The position numbers were made by a program, and so were the translations under genes. This document shows, piece by piece, positions 13,976 to 26,340 of a stretch of 64,000 bases of DNA. Under the pieces are notes generated by a model. That model searched no databases. It was not told the DNA's origin and saw only the letters and a list, made by a program, of their open reading frames with translations. Source of the stretch: Toxonevra muliebris (Eukaryota; Arthropoda; Insecta; Diptera; Pallopteridae); NCBI GenBank assembly GCA_963691655.1, contig OY829326.1, forward strand, positions 138,712,998-138,776,997, read 5' to 3'. Every line of letters starts with the position of its first letter. Within the stretch, counting starts at the first letter, position 1.

Positions 13976-15271
13976 AGGAGTGTGATCGAAAAAATCTTAA
14001 CATATATAAAATTCAATAATTTTTAAACAATAATCTTAGAGTTTTGATTTTTTTTATTTAATTGTTAATATTTTACAAATTACAGAAAAATATAACTTGT
14101 ATAGTTCTAACCACTATTTATGAACTCGTGGACCTTTTTTGGTAAGCCTTCCATTAGAGATTTGATAGCTGTTTCAGACATCTTTTTGGAAAAGTTTGCC
14201 CATATCCTTTTAAAATCTTCAATATTTTGGGACACCTTTTTTGTGCTCTTTAAGTTTCTTTTCACAAGAGCCCAATATCTCCCCACTGGTCGTAGCTCCA
14301 GACAATTTGGAGGATTGGCCTCTCTTGGTACAAAAAGTTATGTTATTACTTTGGTACCATTCCAGAGCTTTCTTGCCGTAGTGAGATGATGCCAAATCGG
14401 GACAAAAATATGTGGACACATTGTGCACTCTTATGAAAGGAAAAAGTCTTTTTTTTCAAACATTTTTTGATGTATATTTCGGTATTTATAGAGCCCACTG
14501 TAACAAATGACTAGTTTCTTTTGCCGCAACTGCATATAGCTTACCATACCAGGAATTTTTTAGGAAATTTTGTCTGCTTTTGGATTCTAAATTGTTCTTC
14601 GACATTTCCTCGAGCATCAGCAATATAAAAATTTTGACCCGGAAGCTGCGTAAAATCTGCCAGTATATACTTTTCGTCGTCCATAATACAACATGAATAT
14701 TTTTGTATGGAATTCGATTTTATTTTCCGAGCCCTACTTTTGGCGTCTAAATTTTTTGCAGCATTCCTGTCTGGAACTTTTTGGACTTTGTATGTTTTAA
14801 ACCTGCATTGGCTTTAACTTTTCGCACCAAATAGTCAGTGCACTGGGCTAACCGAGCAGCTTTTCTACCAGATGTATTTGGAGATATTTTCAATATGCTT
14901 TCTATTTTCTTGGCTTTCCCAAAATCATGTGGTCCTTGTTTTCTTCCCGAACCAGGTTTCCTATCGATGGTCAAATTCTCCTGAAACTGTTTAATAACAT
15001 TGGGAACAGTTTGACGGCAGACATCTCAATTCTTTGGCCAATTTTTTGTAGGACCAATTTGGATTTTTTTGAAAATTTTTAATAATTTTGAGACGTTATT
15101 CTTTTTCTTCACTCATTTTGATCAAACTCACAATAAATCAACATGTTTGTCATTAAAAATAACCACTGACATATTTTTCAAAGATAACTAGATCAAAGTA
15201 ATTTTTAAATTTTACACCTAAAAAAAGTTATTAGGTAAAACGTGGGTTAAGATTTTTTCAATCTCACTCCT
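13976..15271 (-). mobile_element. DD37E (ITmD37E-like) Tc1/mariner-superfamily element, inactive
   Basis: Terminal inverted repeats start aaggagtgtgatcg (13976) on the left and have the complement of caatctcactcctt on the right. They match over about 26 bp with two differences and are flanked by TA (13974-13975 and 15272-15273). Length is 1,296 bp. The transposase is on the - strand and disrupted. A related but distinct DD37E element lies at 41681-42904. Confidence 0.85.
14120..15116 (-). pseudogene. DD37E transposase pseudogene
   Basis: Reading the - strand, the N-terminal half contains a basic stretch (TIDRKPGSGRKQGPHDF, codons from about 14974) and the HTH region ending 'SGRKAARLAQCTDYLVRKVK'. 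The middle is broken by stops but keeps 'RLFPFIRVHNV'. The second catalytic Asp is in 'CPDLASSHYGKKALEWYQ' (about 14405-14350). The region of the third acidic residue (family 'NPPNCPELRPVERYW') is readable only across frame changes near 14330-14260. On the restored reading the spacing is 37 residues to Glu, hence DD37E. Multiple lesions make it non-functional. Confidence 0.8.
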
Positions 15272-16648
15272 TAAATTAAAACACACTTAAAAAATATATC
15301 TAAATTGTGAAAATTTACAATTTAATGTGTTAAAATCGATTAAATTATAATCAATCTCTCATTATTACTAGTAGAATTTGTAATAACTTTGCGAAATGCC
15401 TATAGAATCAATTGATTTTCAATGTAAAAAGGATGATCATGTTATCATAACCAAATCAATTTTTTTTTTATTTTATTATGTTCAAGTTTGATGAGCTTAT
15501 AAAGTAATTTTAAGTTGTTTTATTTGTTCCATGATTTCATAAACAAATCCTGAGGGGAAAGTCCGATTAACATTCTTGGGGAAGAAGCCAATTGAAAAAT
15601 GTCAGAAAATGTTTGCAAATGAAGAAATTAAATTATGTGTATACTCTTTAATTTTAGCAGAAATAATCATGGCACTTTGTCCGTATAAATATGGATTTAC
15701 CCTAAAACATTTGTATGTATATTGTAAAAAAAAAATTATGCTCTCTTTAAATTATTGTAATTTAAAGCTAAAGCTATATCAACGCTATATCCTTGGCTAA
15801 GATATCTCTCAGGCAGTGATTTATATAATATCTAAAATTTAAATGAGGGCTTACTTACTACGACATCTGATAGAAAAATAATGAAAATTTAAGAATTAGT
15901 AGTTTTTTAACTAAAAATATAAATTTCGCTCCAAGAATCCGCCTTTTTGTTGCATAAAATAAAAAAATATTCGTATAGTTTTTATTAAGTTTTATAAAGG
16001 AGTGTTTTATCGAACCGTTACAGTATTTTCAGAGATATCGTGTCACCCATCCTCGAAAAAGAAACAAAAAAAACGAATTCAAAGCTTTGACATTTATTGA
16101 TTTTCACTTAAAACTTGGTACACCCACCCATTCTTAAGGCTGTAACTTAAGATTACGTTAAAAAAAATAATTAGATTTCAGCAACCCCTAAAATCCAAAT
16201 CTCCCCTTAAAAAAGCTTGTACTTCAAATTGACGATGTGAAAATTTGTTGTTAAGAAAATGTTCAATTTTTGTTTACTTATTTTTATATTGAAAAAAAGA
16301 TACCACACCCATACAAAACTGTGAATTTCATCATTTCATTGGTTTACACAATTAAATTTTAATTTGTGGAATTTTCTGGGAGTAGGGGAAAGCCCGTTTT
16401 ATGAGATTGGTTTGGTTTTTGGACCATGAAATATATCCGGATATAAGTTTCGATAATGCAAAGATACCCCTGGAGAGCCAATGACCGTAGTTATGTTTTT
16501 TAGGAGAAATTTTTATAAAAAATATAGTTAGTTGATTTAACTCACGCATACTCAATGCTGCGTATATGCAAGAACGACAATCGTTCGCCGATGGACACGT
16601 TATTCCAGCTATTTTGTTTATCTGAAATCCAAAATTGAAATTGAGACC

Positions 16649-16861
16649 TGCGGCTATAACTGGAATCAGTATTGAAAATTCAATTTTTGGGAGAATTTTG
16701 AAAATACATATTTGATTTTTGTAATTTTTTTAATATTTCAACTTAAAGAAAGAAAACTATGACAGATATAACAATGATCCTGATTTGGGCTAAAACTATA
16801 GATGTACTGAAGAGCGTAATCGGTTCATTAGTTTTGGAGATATCGTGGTAGCTATTTCGAA
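16649..16861. repeat. Dispersed repeat, copy 1 (inverted relative to 30660-30885)
   Basis: The segment contains 'cggttcattagttttggag', 'atgatcctg' and 'tatgacagatat' in an order that recurs, reverse-complemented and diverged, at 30660-30885. There is no coding capacity and no clear termini. The surrounding 16.0-17.07 kb has the same repeat-like texture, but I could not pair the rest of it. Confidence 0.6.
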
Positions 16862-17454
16862 AAATGCAGTTTTGACTGGGCGGTGCAGCGCCTGCCAAAT
16901 TCTACATCTGTAACTTTCCATAGACTTAAATTTCAGTTTACACACATTCTAGAGACGTTTATAAACGATTTAACCAAAGACGACCCCTTTAAGTTGAAGA
17001 AAATTGATTTGCAAAATTCCGTCTTAGGAGTTAAAGCTCTAAAGGATTTAAAATTAATTTTTTTTTTTTAGAAATAATAGGTCAATTTTAAAAAAATCTA
17101 GCTTATTTTTGTTTTTTCATTTATTCTTACATTTCCTTTTGCCTCAAATTGTAATTTCCCCACAAAATTCAACCGTAGCTAAAATTGAATTTAATACAAG
17201 GCCACCGCACACACTTTCACTGTGCGTGTGTGTATATGGCTATGTATTTGTAGGTGTGTATTTGTATGTATATGTATCGCTACATATATTTTATCATTAC
17301 CTGCTTAATGCATAAGCCCCTAAAAGCACACACAACATAAAATATCACTCGCATATACAAACATCAACAACACATCTCTCATCTAAGTAAATCACTGGTA
17401 ACCAACGCATACACACAAACAGCAATTTTAAATTTACATTATAACCATGAGGAG

Positions 17455-17520
17455 TAGTAGCAACAGCAGCAGCAACAACAACAACAACAGTAGAAGTAGC
17501 AGAAGCAACAGCAACAGGGG
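17455..17520. repeat. CAG/CAA-type trinucleotide microsatellite
   Basis: A run of agcaacagcagcagcaacaac-like triplets. Read backwards it gives a leucine-rich open frame, which I treat as an artefact of the repeat. Confidence 0.85.
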
Positions 17521-18447
17521 CAACAAAAACAGCATTAGGTATTGGCTTAAGTTATGGGGTTTTTTGTTATGTAAGGCTAAAGAAGGCAGGTAGGTGACAG
17601 AGTAATTTCTCTCATTTTGCTTCTTTTCTTCCCCCCATTTCACTGTTTGTATATTTTTAGGCGCGCTTCACAACACGTGTTAAAATTACGAAATATTGTA
17701 TAATGAAGCATTACACACATAAACACAACTATATACATACATACATATATATAAATGTACACATTCATACGAATGCGACTAGTTAGTAGTATATCAATCA
17801 CTCAATTAGTTAGTTGCAAGAAAGCAGAAAAAATAAAAACCAAAACGCAAACGCACGCATATAAAAGTCTCGAGACTTTATTTGTTCCTCATTGTCTTCC
17901 GTATAAGCCTTCCGCTTAGTTTAGCTTTATTTGTGTAGATGTGTGCATACATATGATTTTGTAAGAGTATATTGTGTACGATATTTGCCAACTAAAGTTA
18001 ATAGTTGGCCTTATTCAAGGCTCATTTGGCAATGACAGGCTTTGTGGTCGACTGCTTGCTCGCCTATTTTATTGCCTTCAAAATCCACATTCATTGTCAT
18101 TTCAATCCAATTATTGATTTTTTTTTTCAACTTCCACTACAGGAAGCAAGTTTCTGTGTTCCTTTTTTTCGTATTTGCTGCAAATATTTGCTTATTTCAA
18201 TAGAAGAACAAATATATTTGAAGCACAGAAAAAAACTATTTGCTAAATATATTTATCATTGATTTTTGGGCTTTTTATTTATGTGGGCAAAGTATAATTA
18301 TTGAGTTGTAATTTTGCAAATACGTTTGATTGGTATTGCTGGAATTTGATAGGACAAAATGTTGCATTTAGAGTATAAAGTAGAATAAAGAATTTCTTTT
18401 GGAAGCAAATAAATGAAGGTTTCCTTTTTGTTTTTTATATATTGTTT

Positions 18448-18664
18448 TAAAATTTTTTTTTTTTTTTTATATCTTTTTTTTATTTTTTTTTATTATTTTT
18501 TTTTTATTTTTTAATTTTTTTTATTTTTTGATATTTTTTTTTTTTTTTTTAAATATTTTTTTATTTATTTTTAAATATTTTTTTATTTTTATTTTGTTTT
18601 TCATTTTTTTATTTTTTATTTATTTTTTTATTTTTTTTTTTCATTTTTTTTAATTTTTTTTTTA
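18448..18664. repeat. T-rich low-complexity tract
   Basis: About 220 bp of T runs interrupted by single A, AA or TA. It resembles a slipped (TTTTTA)n/(T)n simple repeat. No other function is visible. Confidence 0.9.
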
Positions 18665-18918
18665 TTGGGTGGCTACAAAACTCTTAACGATCTTATCATC
18701 TACTCTAACCATTTTTTACCAAGTGCCCCGACAAAAGCGCGTTGTGACAATCTTCAGAAAAACAAATTGGTCGTCTTTACTTAGAGGTAAAAAATACGAC
18801 ATGCTAAATTAATTTTCACTTTGTGGTACTAGGGTCGTTTTAACAGAAGAAGCAAGTTATTTAGACCTCATTTCAGAAAATAAAAAAACTCAGCTGGAAG
18901 TATAATATGTGTATTCAC

Positions 18919-19093
18919 GGAAAGTGCGGATTGCGGAAGTTTGACACCTTTCTACCTTTAAATTCGTAAGAAGAATCCAAAATATTTTCATTATTTTTCA
19001 ATGAGATGGTAAAATTTTAACAGTTAAACTATTTCGCATCTCCAATATTTGCATTGAACACTCACATCTTAGTGCGCTAAGTCACACTTTCGC
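18919..19093. repeat. Short interspersed repeat, copy 2
   Basis: Direct, diverged copy of 6079-6255. It keeps the internal 'cctttaaattcgtaag' and 'cagttaaactatttcgcatc' and the terminal 'gaaagtgcgg' / 'cactttcgc'. Unlike copy 1 it is not enclosed by piggyBac-like ends. Confidence 0.7.
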
Positions 19094-19189
19094 AATTTCG
19101 CGAAATCTCCCATGATATCTCAATAAAGCAATAACAATAATCTACACGTGCAAACGAACGATAGTTAACAAATGTAGATCGTTGGCTAT

Positions 19190-19640
19190 ACACTTCTGTA
19201 GTCAGCCCAGTTTTGAAACTGATATATTGTGTTACAGTCTGGTGGACGGCTTATGAAAGTTCAAAGAACTGCTTCGCTCTGCATCACTGGTGACATTTAA
19301 ATGCAATGTACTGCTCATAGACTGGTCATAGACTAAATTCTGTTACAAAATGATCTACGGGTAGGCCAGAATATTCCATGATTCTAAATTATGTTTGATG
19401 CATACCAAAACCGAAACTGATTTTCAACGCCAAGTTCGATATTCTTATTTCTGATAAACATGAATGGGGATAATTAGCGTTTTCATAAGGCTTCAATTCG
19501 ATCGACTCTAATCTAGACGACAGATTTGGTACTGGCGTCATTTGGAAAAATCTAGTACATACATCGTTTAGTTTTCCTGACCACTGCAGTACATATAATT
19601 TAGGCAGAAGCCATGGCAATCGAAGGAAATTAGATAGTCG
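19190..19640 (+). mobile_element. Decayed non-LTR retrotransposon RT/RNase H remnant (I/LOA/R1-like)
   Basis: Conceptual translation across frames gives the end of a LINE reverse transcriptase ('SLVDGL' from an ancestral 'VWW' motif, then 'QRTASLCITGD', about 19258-19293). It continues into an RNase H-like segment with 'DDRFGTGVIWKN' (19512-19550) and 'FSFPDHCSTYN' (19568-19600), equivalent to the 'GTGVY...LPDHCSVYQAE' region of I/LOA-type elements. Stops and frameshifts are frequent. No tail is visible. Confidence 0.65.
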
Positions 19641-20049
19641 ACGTACTAACTACTACTACCCCTACTAACAAATATAAATTTAATTAGAAAAGTGACTTGG
19701 TGATTACAAAACATTGCGCCATTGAAAACTGATCTTTTTATATTACTGTTTAGCTCTGATTGATATACGGAAGAAACATCTAGACAGTTATGTCTTGAAT
19801 GATTTAAAGTTTTGACATATATTCAGATTACACCCAATGGGGTTTTTTTTTCATTATATCACAATGGGTCTTGTCCTAAGTATGCTTGCAGAATTAAGCG
19901 TAGCATCATAATACGCCAACTTGGGGAATTTGATAATTTTCATATTTTCCCAGATTTCCTTCTTGCCGATTGTAGGCGCTCGTTTATTTTCGATATAACT
20001 CAAGTTTTTCATGGCTAAAACAGAGAACATATTACAAATATTTCTTGTC

Positions 20050-22980
20050 ATTGTAAAATATATTGGCCCTTAGTAATAAAGAAAATAATGGCGATTTTAA
20101 ATTTAGAAGTGGATTTTTTACGTGTTTTCCATATTAAAATGCCTCAACTGTTGAATTTAAAATCGACTTTATTTTTTATTTTTTTCTATTACCACAAAGG
20201 GCCATTGACTTTAACTTATGTCTATATGGCATTTCCCACAAAGAACACTAAATCTTGACAAATTTGTTCTTGTGTCATTGAAAATGATTTTGTTTTGCTA
20301 AGGGCAGAAGTTTTATGCAAGTTTCAAAGGCGCTTTTCACATATAAATATATAAAACTCTATGGTTTAAAGTAGGAACAAAGAGCTACAACGTTTCATCT
20401 CCATTCGGATCTATCTTGTGACAGTCACTACAGAGAACTAGTATGGGTTTGTAAGAATTTGTTTCCAGGTATTTGGTGGTTTCTGGTATTTTTTCAGTTC
20501 AATACCAATGATTCACTTTTCTCACATTTTTGAGAACACCACCGTTTAGATGAAATAACTTAAAGCTGGCAAAGCCGATCAATACTTGTTTTATATTTGG
20601 GCCATTTAATAAAATCTTTAGGAATCAAATTGCCATTTTTTAAGCCCTTTCAAGCATAACATATGAAAAATATGCAACCTTTTCTTTATCTTCAATAACT
20701 GACTTTTATTATATCTCTGCAAGTAAGGAAAAATATCGATTATTGAATAATTTTAAAGCTTCTAAAAATATATTATTTGATACCGTATTTTCGCATAAAT
20801 GTATGCTAAACTTTTTGCAAAATTATTTTTAATTATATTTAAACATAACAATACTCTATACATACAATGCCGCCACTACTGATAATAATTACCTTTATTG
20901 GACAGGAAAAACAAGCAAAGTAAATTTATTTACATCCGCACATATAAAATTAGATTTTCCTTCCTTTATTTATGTATACCCCCCATTCTATACACTTTAC
21001 GCTTGTTATGTTTGTAACATTATCATAATGTGACCGTGTAGACCTTCAAGAGGAAAATAAAAATGATATACATACATATGTATGTACATGCAGCATATTG
21101 AAATATATAAATTAGATAATGGAAGTAGAAAATTGTTAATTATAAGTTAGTAACTCGCTTACACCAGAGTCTTACATCCTTTTTTTTTGTGACATGTGGA
21201 AAAATGCATGATTCATCAAAAGTTCTCGTTATAATTTAGCAATTTTCAACTAAAAATAAAATACCAAAAGGTCTTACATACTCGGGCGCCACATTTTATG
21301 ATTCATATTTAGAGTTAAATTCAAAATATGTACCGCAAATTGAAAATAAAATTATAAATCGATATACAATTTACTTAACGTAACGTTACAATTTTAGTTC
21401 TCTCGAAATTTTCTTGCACTCAATACAAACAAAAAATAAAAGCAAAAAAAAAAAACTTACCCATTAAAGGACAATTATACATATACCAAAGGTATGCTGA
21501 AAAATAAATCAGTAATATTGTGGTGCCACCGTTAACATCATTCTATGTAACTAAATTTGTTGCGACTAAAAAGGAACAATGGGACACGCTATGTCATGTC
21601 TCATGCCCGCAAGTTTCCTGCCTGCCTGCGTGCAATATTTGTTTATTTGTCTGTACGTTTTTCGTTGTTGACGTTGACGTTTGTGTAGCTGGTGCAATGT
21701 TTAATCAATAAATCATCAATTGCAACATTTCAACACTCAACAACAACAACAATGAATACATAGAATGGGTGGATTTTTGAGAGAAAGAGAGTGATTTACT
21801 AGTGACTTATTTTCGCCTACTTTTCATGAAATATTAAACACAAAAATGATATGAATATACGAATTGCTCTTTTTTGCCATCTACTTTACGTGTATCTAAA
21901 AACAAGCAGCTTTCATTTCCCTAAGATCAATATTTATTCATTTGCTTCTTCATAATAATGCCGGAATATGTATATATAAAAATGTTTTCTTTAATTCTAT
22001 AAAACATATGTTGTCTAATAATTTGTTCTGCCATGATTCTTTATTTAAAGGACCTTATTTTTTTTTGTACTTACAAACTTGTGTCTAGCACGCATCAAAA
22101 TATTGTTATATTATTTGTTTTATTGTATTTGTTTTTCCATGGCAATTGCTTTTTAGGTTAGTAGGTGAAGTTTACAGGTATTCAAAATTGGGGGAGAAAA
22201 ATAAAACATTTCTGGAATTTATAGATAAATCAAATTATTCATGTCTTGATTTTATTTAAATTAATAAACCTCATTTTCTGTAGATGAGGTTTTTTTTCCG
22301 AATAAAATTCCGGATTATTTGTAAAAGTGAAAGGGTTTCCTTGTAATTTATGCTATTGCAGATTTACTGTTGAGAAAGAAGTGGAGCTTGTATTTCTTAT
22401 TATATGATCTAATGTTTTTTAATGTTACAATTACTGTGTGACCATTTTAGCAGCTGCGTGCTTCAATTTAGCATTGTTAAAATATAAAATTCTACTTTCC
22501 CACCACGGAAATAATTTTTTCACATGAAGAAATATGTTTAAACTGCTGACAATGACCTTTAACAGAATTTTGAAATTTTTCTTCATTATTCACCCCCACA
22601 CATATGCCAAATAATATTGTTCTGCCTCTCATCATATGTTGCAACCTTTTAATTATGTTTGTTGTTTTTTTGTTCCGTTTCTTTTTTCTTTTTATTTCTA
22701 AACAATTATAAACAATAGTCATTGTATTTGTGTACTTGTGTAGAAATTAATGCAATAATTGGCTTTAAATGACTTAGAAACGGCCCATAGTCGTTAATGC
22801 TTAAATATTGAAATAAATACCTAAGTGAATGCAATACAATTTTTGAGATGTTATTTTTGAAAATCTTAATAAACGTACGAAATTTGTTTGCTTGTGTGTA
22901 GAGCATGTATTTTGACTGTTACTGGTTTGAATAATGTATGTATATAAGATGTAGGCATTTTTAAGGTTCATTCGATTTAT
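20050..22980. other. AT-rich intron DNA, nothing recognised
   Basis: No transposase, RT, RNA gene or inverted termini were recognised. Short AT runs and ATGTATGTAC-type palindromes (for example 21066-21090) are the only structure seen. Confidence 0.6.
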
Positions 22981-23024
22981 TTCCTTTAATCAATTAAAAA
23001 AAAAAAATATTTTCAGTACACATA

Positions 23025-24056
23025 CAGTGCCGGTCATATCATTTGCAACCAAAACCACTTGTACTTTGAATGACTTAAGTTCACTAAAATAATTTTTATC
23101 AAAAATCTTTTTTTTTAAAACAAAGTGTATTCATTGCCATTTATTATAAAAAATTAAAAGTACAAAATTATGTTGAAAATAAAAAAAAGAAGAAGTTATA
23201 TTAAATTAAAGTCTGAATTGAAGAGGTCAAAACATTTGCAACTTGAATAAGTCAATGTGATATCCATTATAAGCGACCACTGTTGGACATCTACGTGGCA
23301 TTGGCTCTATTAAATGTTTCGCCTGATCGGTTCGAACACCCTTCCATTGCTTTTGAACATCCTCATACAGATTCTCCAGTTTCTTAAACGTATTCGTGCC
23401 AATTTGTCGCTTCACGAGCATCCAATGGCTCTCAATTGGGTTTAGATCGGGTGACTGGGACGTCTGAGAAGTTGTAAATTTTTTTGCGACAAGCCAAGCT
23501 TTTACCAATTTAGACGTGCGCTTTGGCTGATGATCCTGTGGGAACGTCCAATCAGGCGGCATTTCCCAACGAGCCAACGGAAGTATAATGTCTCTTAAAA
23601 TGTTTTTATAATCGTTGTATTTCATAGTTCCTCGAATGTGATGCGTTGGACCACAATAAAACTTTCTTGGTGCTTTACCGTATCCGGTGTATGTCTAGGG
23701 TCGACTCTTTTACCGTGTGGCCTTCTAACAAATTGTTTCCCGTCAGAATCACACATGTTCATTTTGCTCTCATCTAAGAACAAAACGTTTTGCATCTGTT
23801 GAAAATTCCAGTTTTTGTATTTACGAGAGAATTTTAAATGAGTTAAGCGAGTAAACGCTTTTTCGGTAATGTTGTATGCGCTTAATCTACTTTTTCTGGG
23901 TCGTCGTTCGATGGGCGATAATGATATATCCAACTTCAGTGCATTTCTTATTTCTCTCGGTTCCACTTTCTGATTCGCTTTCATCAATTTTGTGATTTCG
24001 TTAGTTTTTCTACATGTTTCTTTGTGAGGTCTTCCACCTCTATGATGCAGATCAAC
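23025..24056 (-). mobile_element. Tc1-like (DD34E-type) transposon relic, 3' part with TIR
   Basis: One terminus is present, cagtgccggtcatatcattt at 23025, flanked by TA at 23023-23024. The same terminus bounds the element at 59466-62027. On the - strand the transposase reads from 'VDLHHRGGRPHKETCRK' (about 24044) through 'NVLFLDESKMNMCDSDGK' (first catalytic Asp), 'FPQDHQPKRTSK' (second Asp) and 'QSPDLNPIESHWM' (third acidic residue, Glu) to a stop at about 23248-23225. Compared with the copy at 61160-61400 it has a 31-bp deletion near 23645, which shifts the frame just before 'THHIRGTMKYN'. The HTH end and the other TIR are missing and replaced by mariner sequence. Confidence 0.85.
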
Positions 24057-24560
24057 TTCAATTACTTCCTCTCGGCTTACGGGGGTTTTTTAACTCGAAC
24101 AGAAAGTCAGGGAGCCAAATCAGGTGAATTCGGTGGCTGTTGGATGGTATTTGTTGCATTTTTCGTCAAAATATTACGAATAATGATTGCACTGTGCGAC
24201 GATGCGTTATCATGGTGCAAAATCCACGAGTTTTCTGTCCACAATTCTGGTCTCTTTCGGCGAATTGCTTCACGCAAATGTCTCATAACGCCCAAATAAT
24301 ACTTTCTGATGGTTAATTTGCGGTTACTGACCAAAATTTCATTTACTTTGTCAACGTTTTCGTCGGTTTTCGATGTCGATGGTCTGACACTGCGTTCGTC
24401 ATCTTCGATTGACTCACGACCACTTTTGAATTGCTCGTGTCACTGGTAAACGACCGTTTTCTTTAGAGAATTGTTGCCGAAACACTTTTCCAACATTTCC
24501 AACGTTCGCGCACCATCAAATCCGTTTTTACGCAAAATTTAATACAATACAATTTAATAA
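24057..24560 (-). mobile_element. Mariner (DD34D-type) transposase fragment fused to the Tc1 relic
   Basis: On the - strand this reads as a mariner transposase from the N-terminal domain ('CVKTD', 'EMLEKCFGN', 'HEQFKSGRESIEDDERSVRP') through 'VSNRKLTIRKYYLGVMRHL' to the catalytic 'SWILHHDNASSHS' and 'NSPDLAP'. After that a stop replaces the usual 'CDFFLF'. The expected third Asp is lost to decay. The fragment ends at 'SREEVIE' and runs straight into the Tc1 HTH-distal sequence at 24056/24057. A second fragment of the same mariner is at 63085-63476. Confidence 0.85.
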
Positions 24561-25287
24561 AATTGTAAAAAATCGCCAACACACACAGAGATAGATGTAC
24601 TCTTGGCTACGTAACTTTTGCAAATGTCAAGCTATGACGCTAAGATTTAGAGGGAATATCAAAAACAATGTACCAACAGAACTCAAATCGGAACGATGGG
24701 AGCGCCACACGGTGGTTATTTCGGGAACCTTTTGATCAAGGTGGTACATAGGTATAGCATTTTCCCATATTCGAATGTTCGAATCTTTTCATTTCCGTTT
24801 CCGATTTACCGTTTTCTACTTATTTTTTTATGTTTTTTTCAAATATTAGATTTTTCGTTATTTGAATGTCAAAAAAATGTTTACAATTTGTGTATGTGTG
24901 CGCAATTGTTTTGAAGTTTATGTAAATAAAAAAAAAATGTTGCGCGCACGATATTTTAGATGTTCAATTAACGGTGGTTTTGGGCTGTTAATTCAAATGT
25001 GGCAGCTTTTCGCTTCTATTAATTATTGTAATTTGTATGTACGTATACATTTTGACATTTACTGAAAGTTTTGAATGTATGATTGTGTAGATGGCAAGTT
25101 TAGCACAAAATAAGCAATGAAGTTAATTCAGGAGTTTGATTTAAAGCTAGATATGTATGTGTAAATCCAACATAACTGAGAATATGATTCCTGATTATTT
25201 GCTTCTTATTTTTTTGTTTAAATGTGGCTCTTGGAAATTTATAAATAATCTTATATTTTATGTGTATTTTTGAAACTTTTTAATTAA

Positions 25288-25476
<189 letters not shown>

Positions 25477-26340
25477 ACAGAATTTAATAAAATGACACAA
25501 AAACACACATACACGAAATCTATAAAATACAACAAAAACAATAACATATGAACACGCCTATGCACTACAGTGTGGGGGTGCATACTGTAATGAAGAAAAT
25601 GAACATAGGAAAATATGAATGCATTAAAATGGGAATAAAAAGAAGAAAGAAGTTGTCGTCGTCTCTACCTACATCTTTTTACAATACAATTTTTCCGTTT
25701 ATTCTACCAACTTCAACAGCAACTGCTACATTCACACTCATCTAAAAACACACACACGCATAAACAGCAAGGAAAAATTCAAAAAATTTGGAGAATAAAT
25801 TAACATTTTATGCGCGTATTTGTATTAGTAATAATATCAGCAGCAAATTATATATTAAAATATATATATATTTGTTAGAATAATAACAAAACTGGAAACA
25901 TATTGATGGTTTGAAGGAAAAACTATAACAAAAAAAAAAAAAAAATAAATAAAACAAAAACAAAATATATATATAAATATTTCCATCCACAATTTTTAAA
26001 AAAAAACATGTAAAACAAAGCAAAAAAGCTTATTGTAAACTGAAAAACAATGGCATTAAATTTTCTTAATTTTTTTTTTGTTTTCTATAAATTGTAAATG
26101 TTTTTTTTTTGAATTAAATGAAACAAAAACCAAAAAAAAAACTTTCGAGTCTTTCGATTTTTTCAACTTTTTTGCCGTATTTATATTGCAAGAAATTGTA
26201 ATGAATAATGTCTGAAGAAATGTATGTACTTTATTTTCCCCCCCATTGTAATAAAAACCGTTTTATCAATTTAAAACTGAAAAACTCAAAGAAAATTGTG
26301 TAGAAAAATACAAAAACAAGATATGATGCGTTAATTTAAG
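25477..26340 (+). terminator. ctp: 3' UTR region and candidate poly(A) signals of the LC8 gene
   Basis: AATAAA occurs 10 nt after the stop (25486-25491), which is unusually close, and again at 25794-25799. More AATAAA-like motifs follow in A-rich sequence near 25940-25960. Fly LC8 genes often have long 3' UTRs, so the distal signals are reasonable, but which is used cannot be told from sequence. Confidence 0.45.

Noticed and set aside
17434..17643. Leucine-rich open frame on the - strand
   Set aside because: It is the translation of the CAG/CAA microsatellite at 17455-17520. No conserved domain or splice context.
24024..24299. 91-codon open frame on the + strand
   Set aside because: It is antisense to the mariner transposase fragment, whose catalytic motif reads on the - strand.
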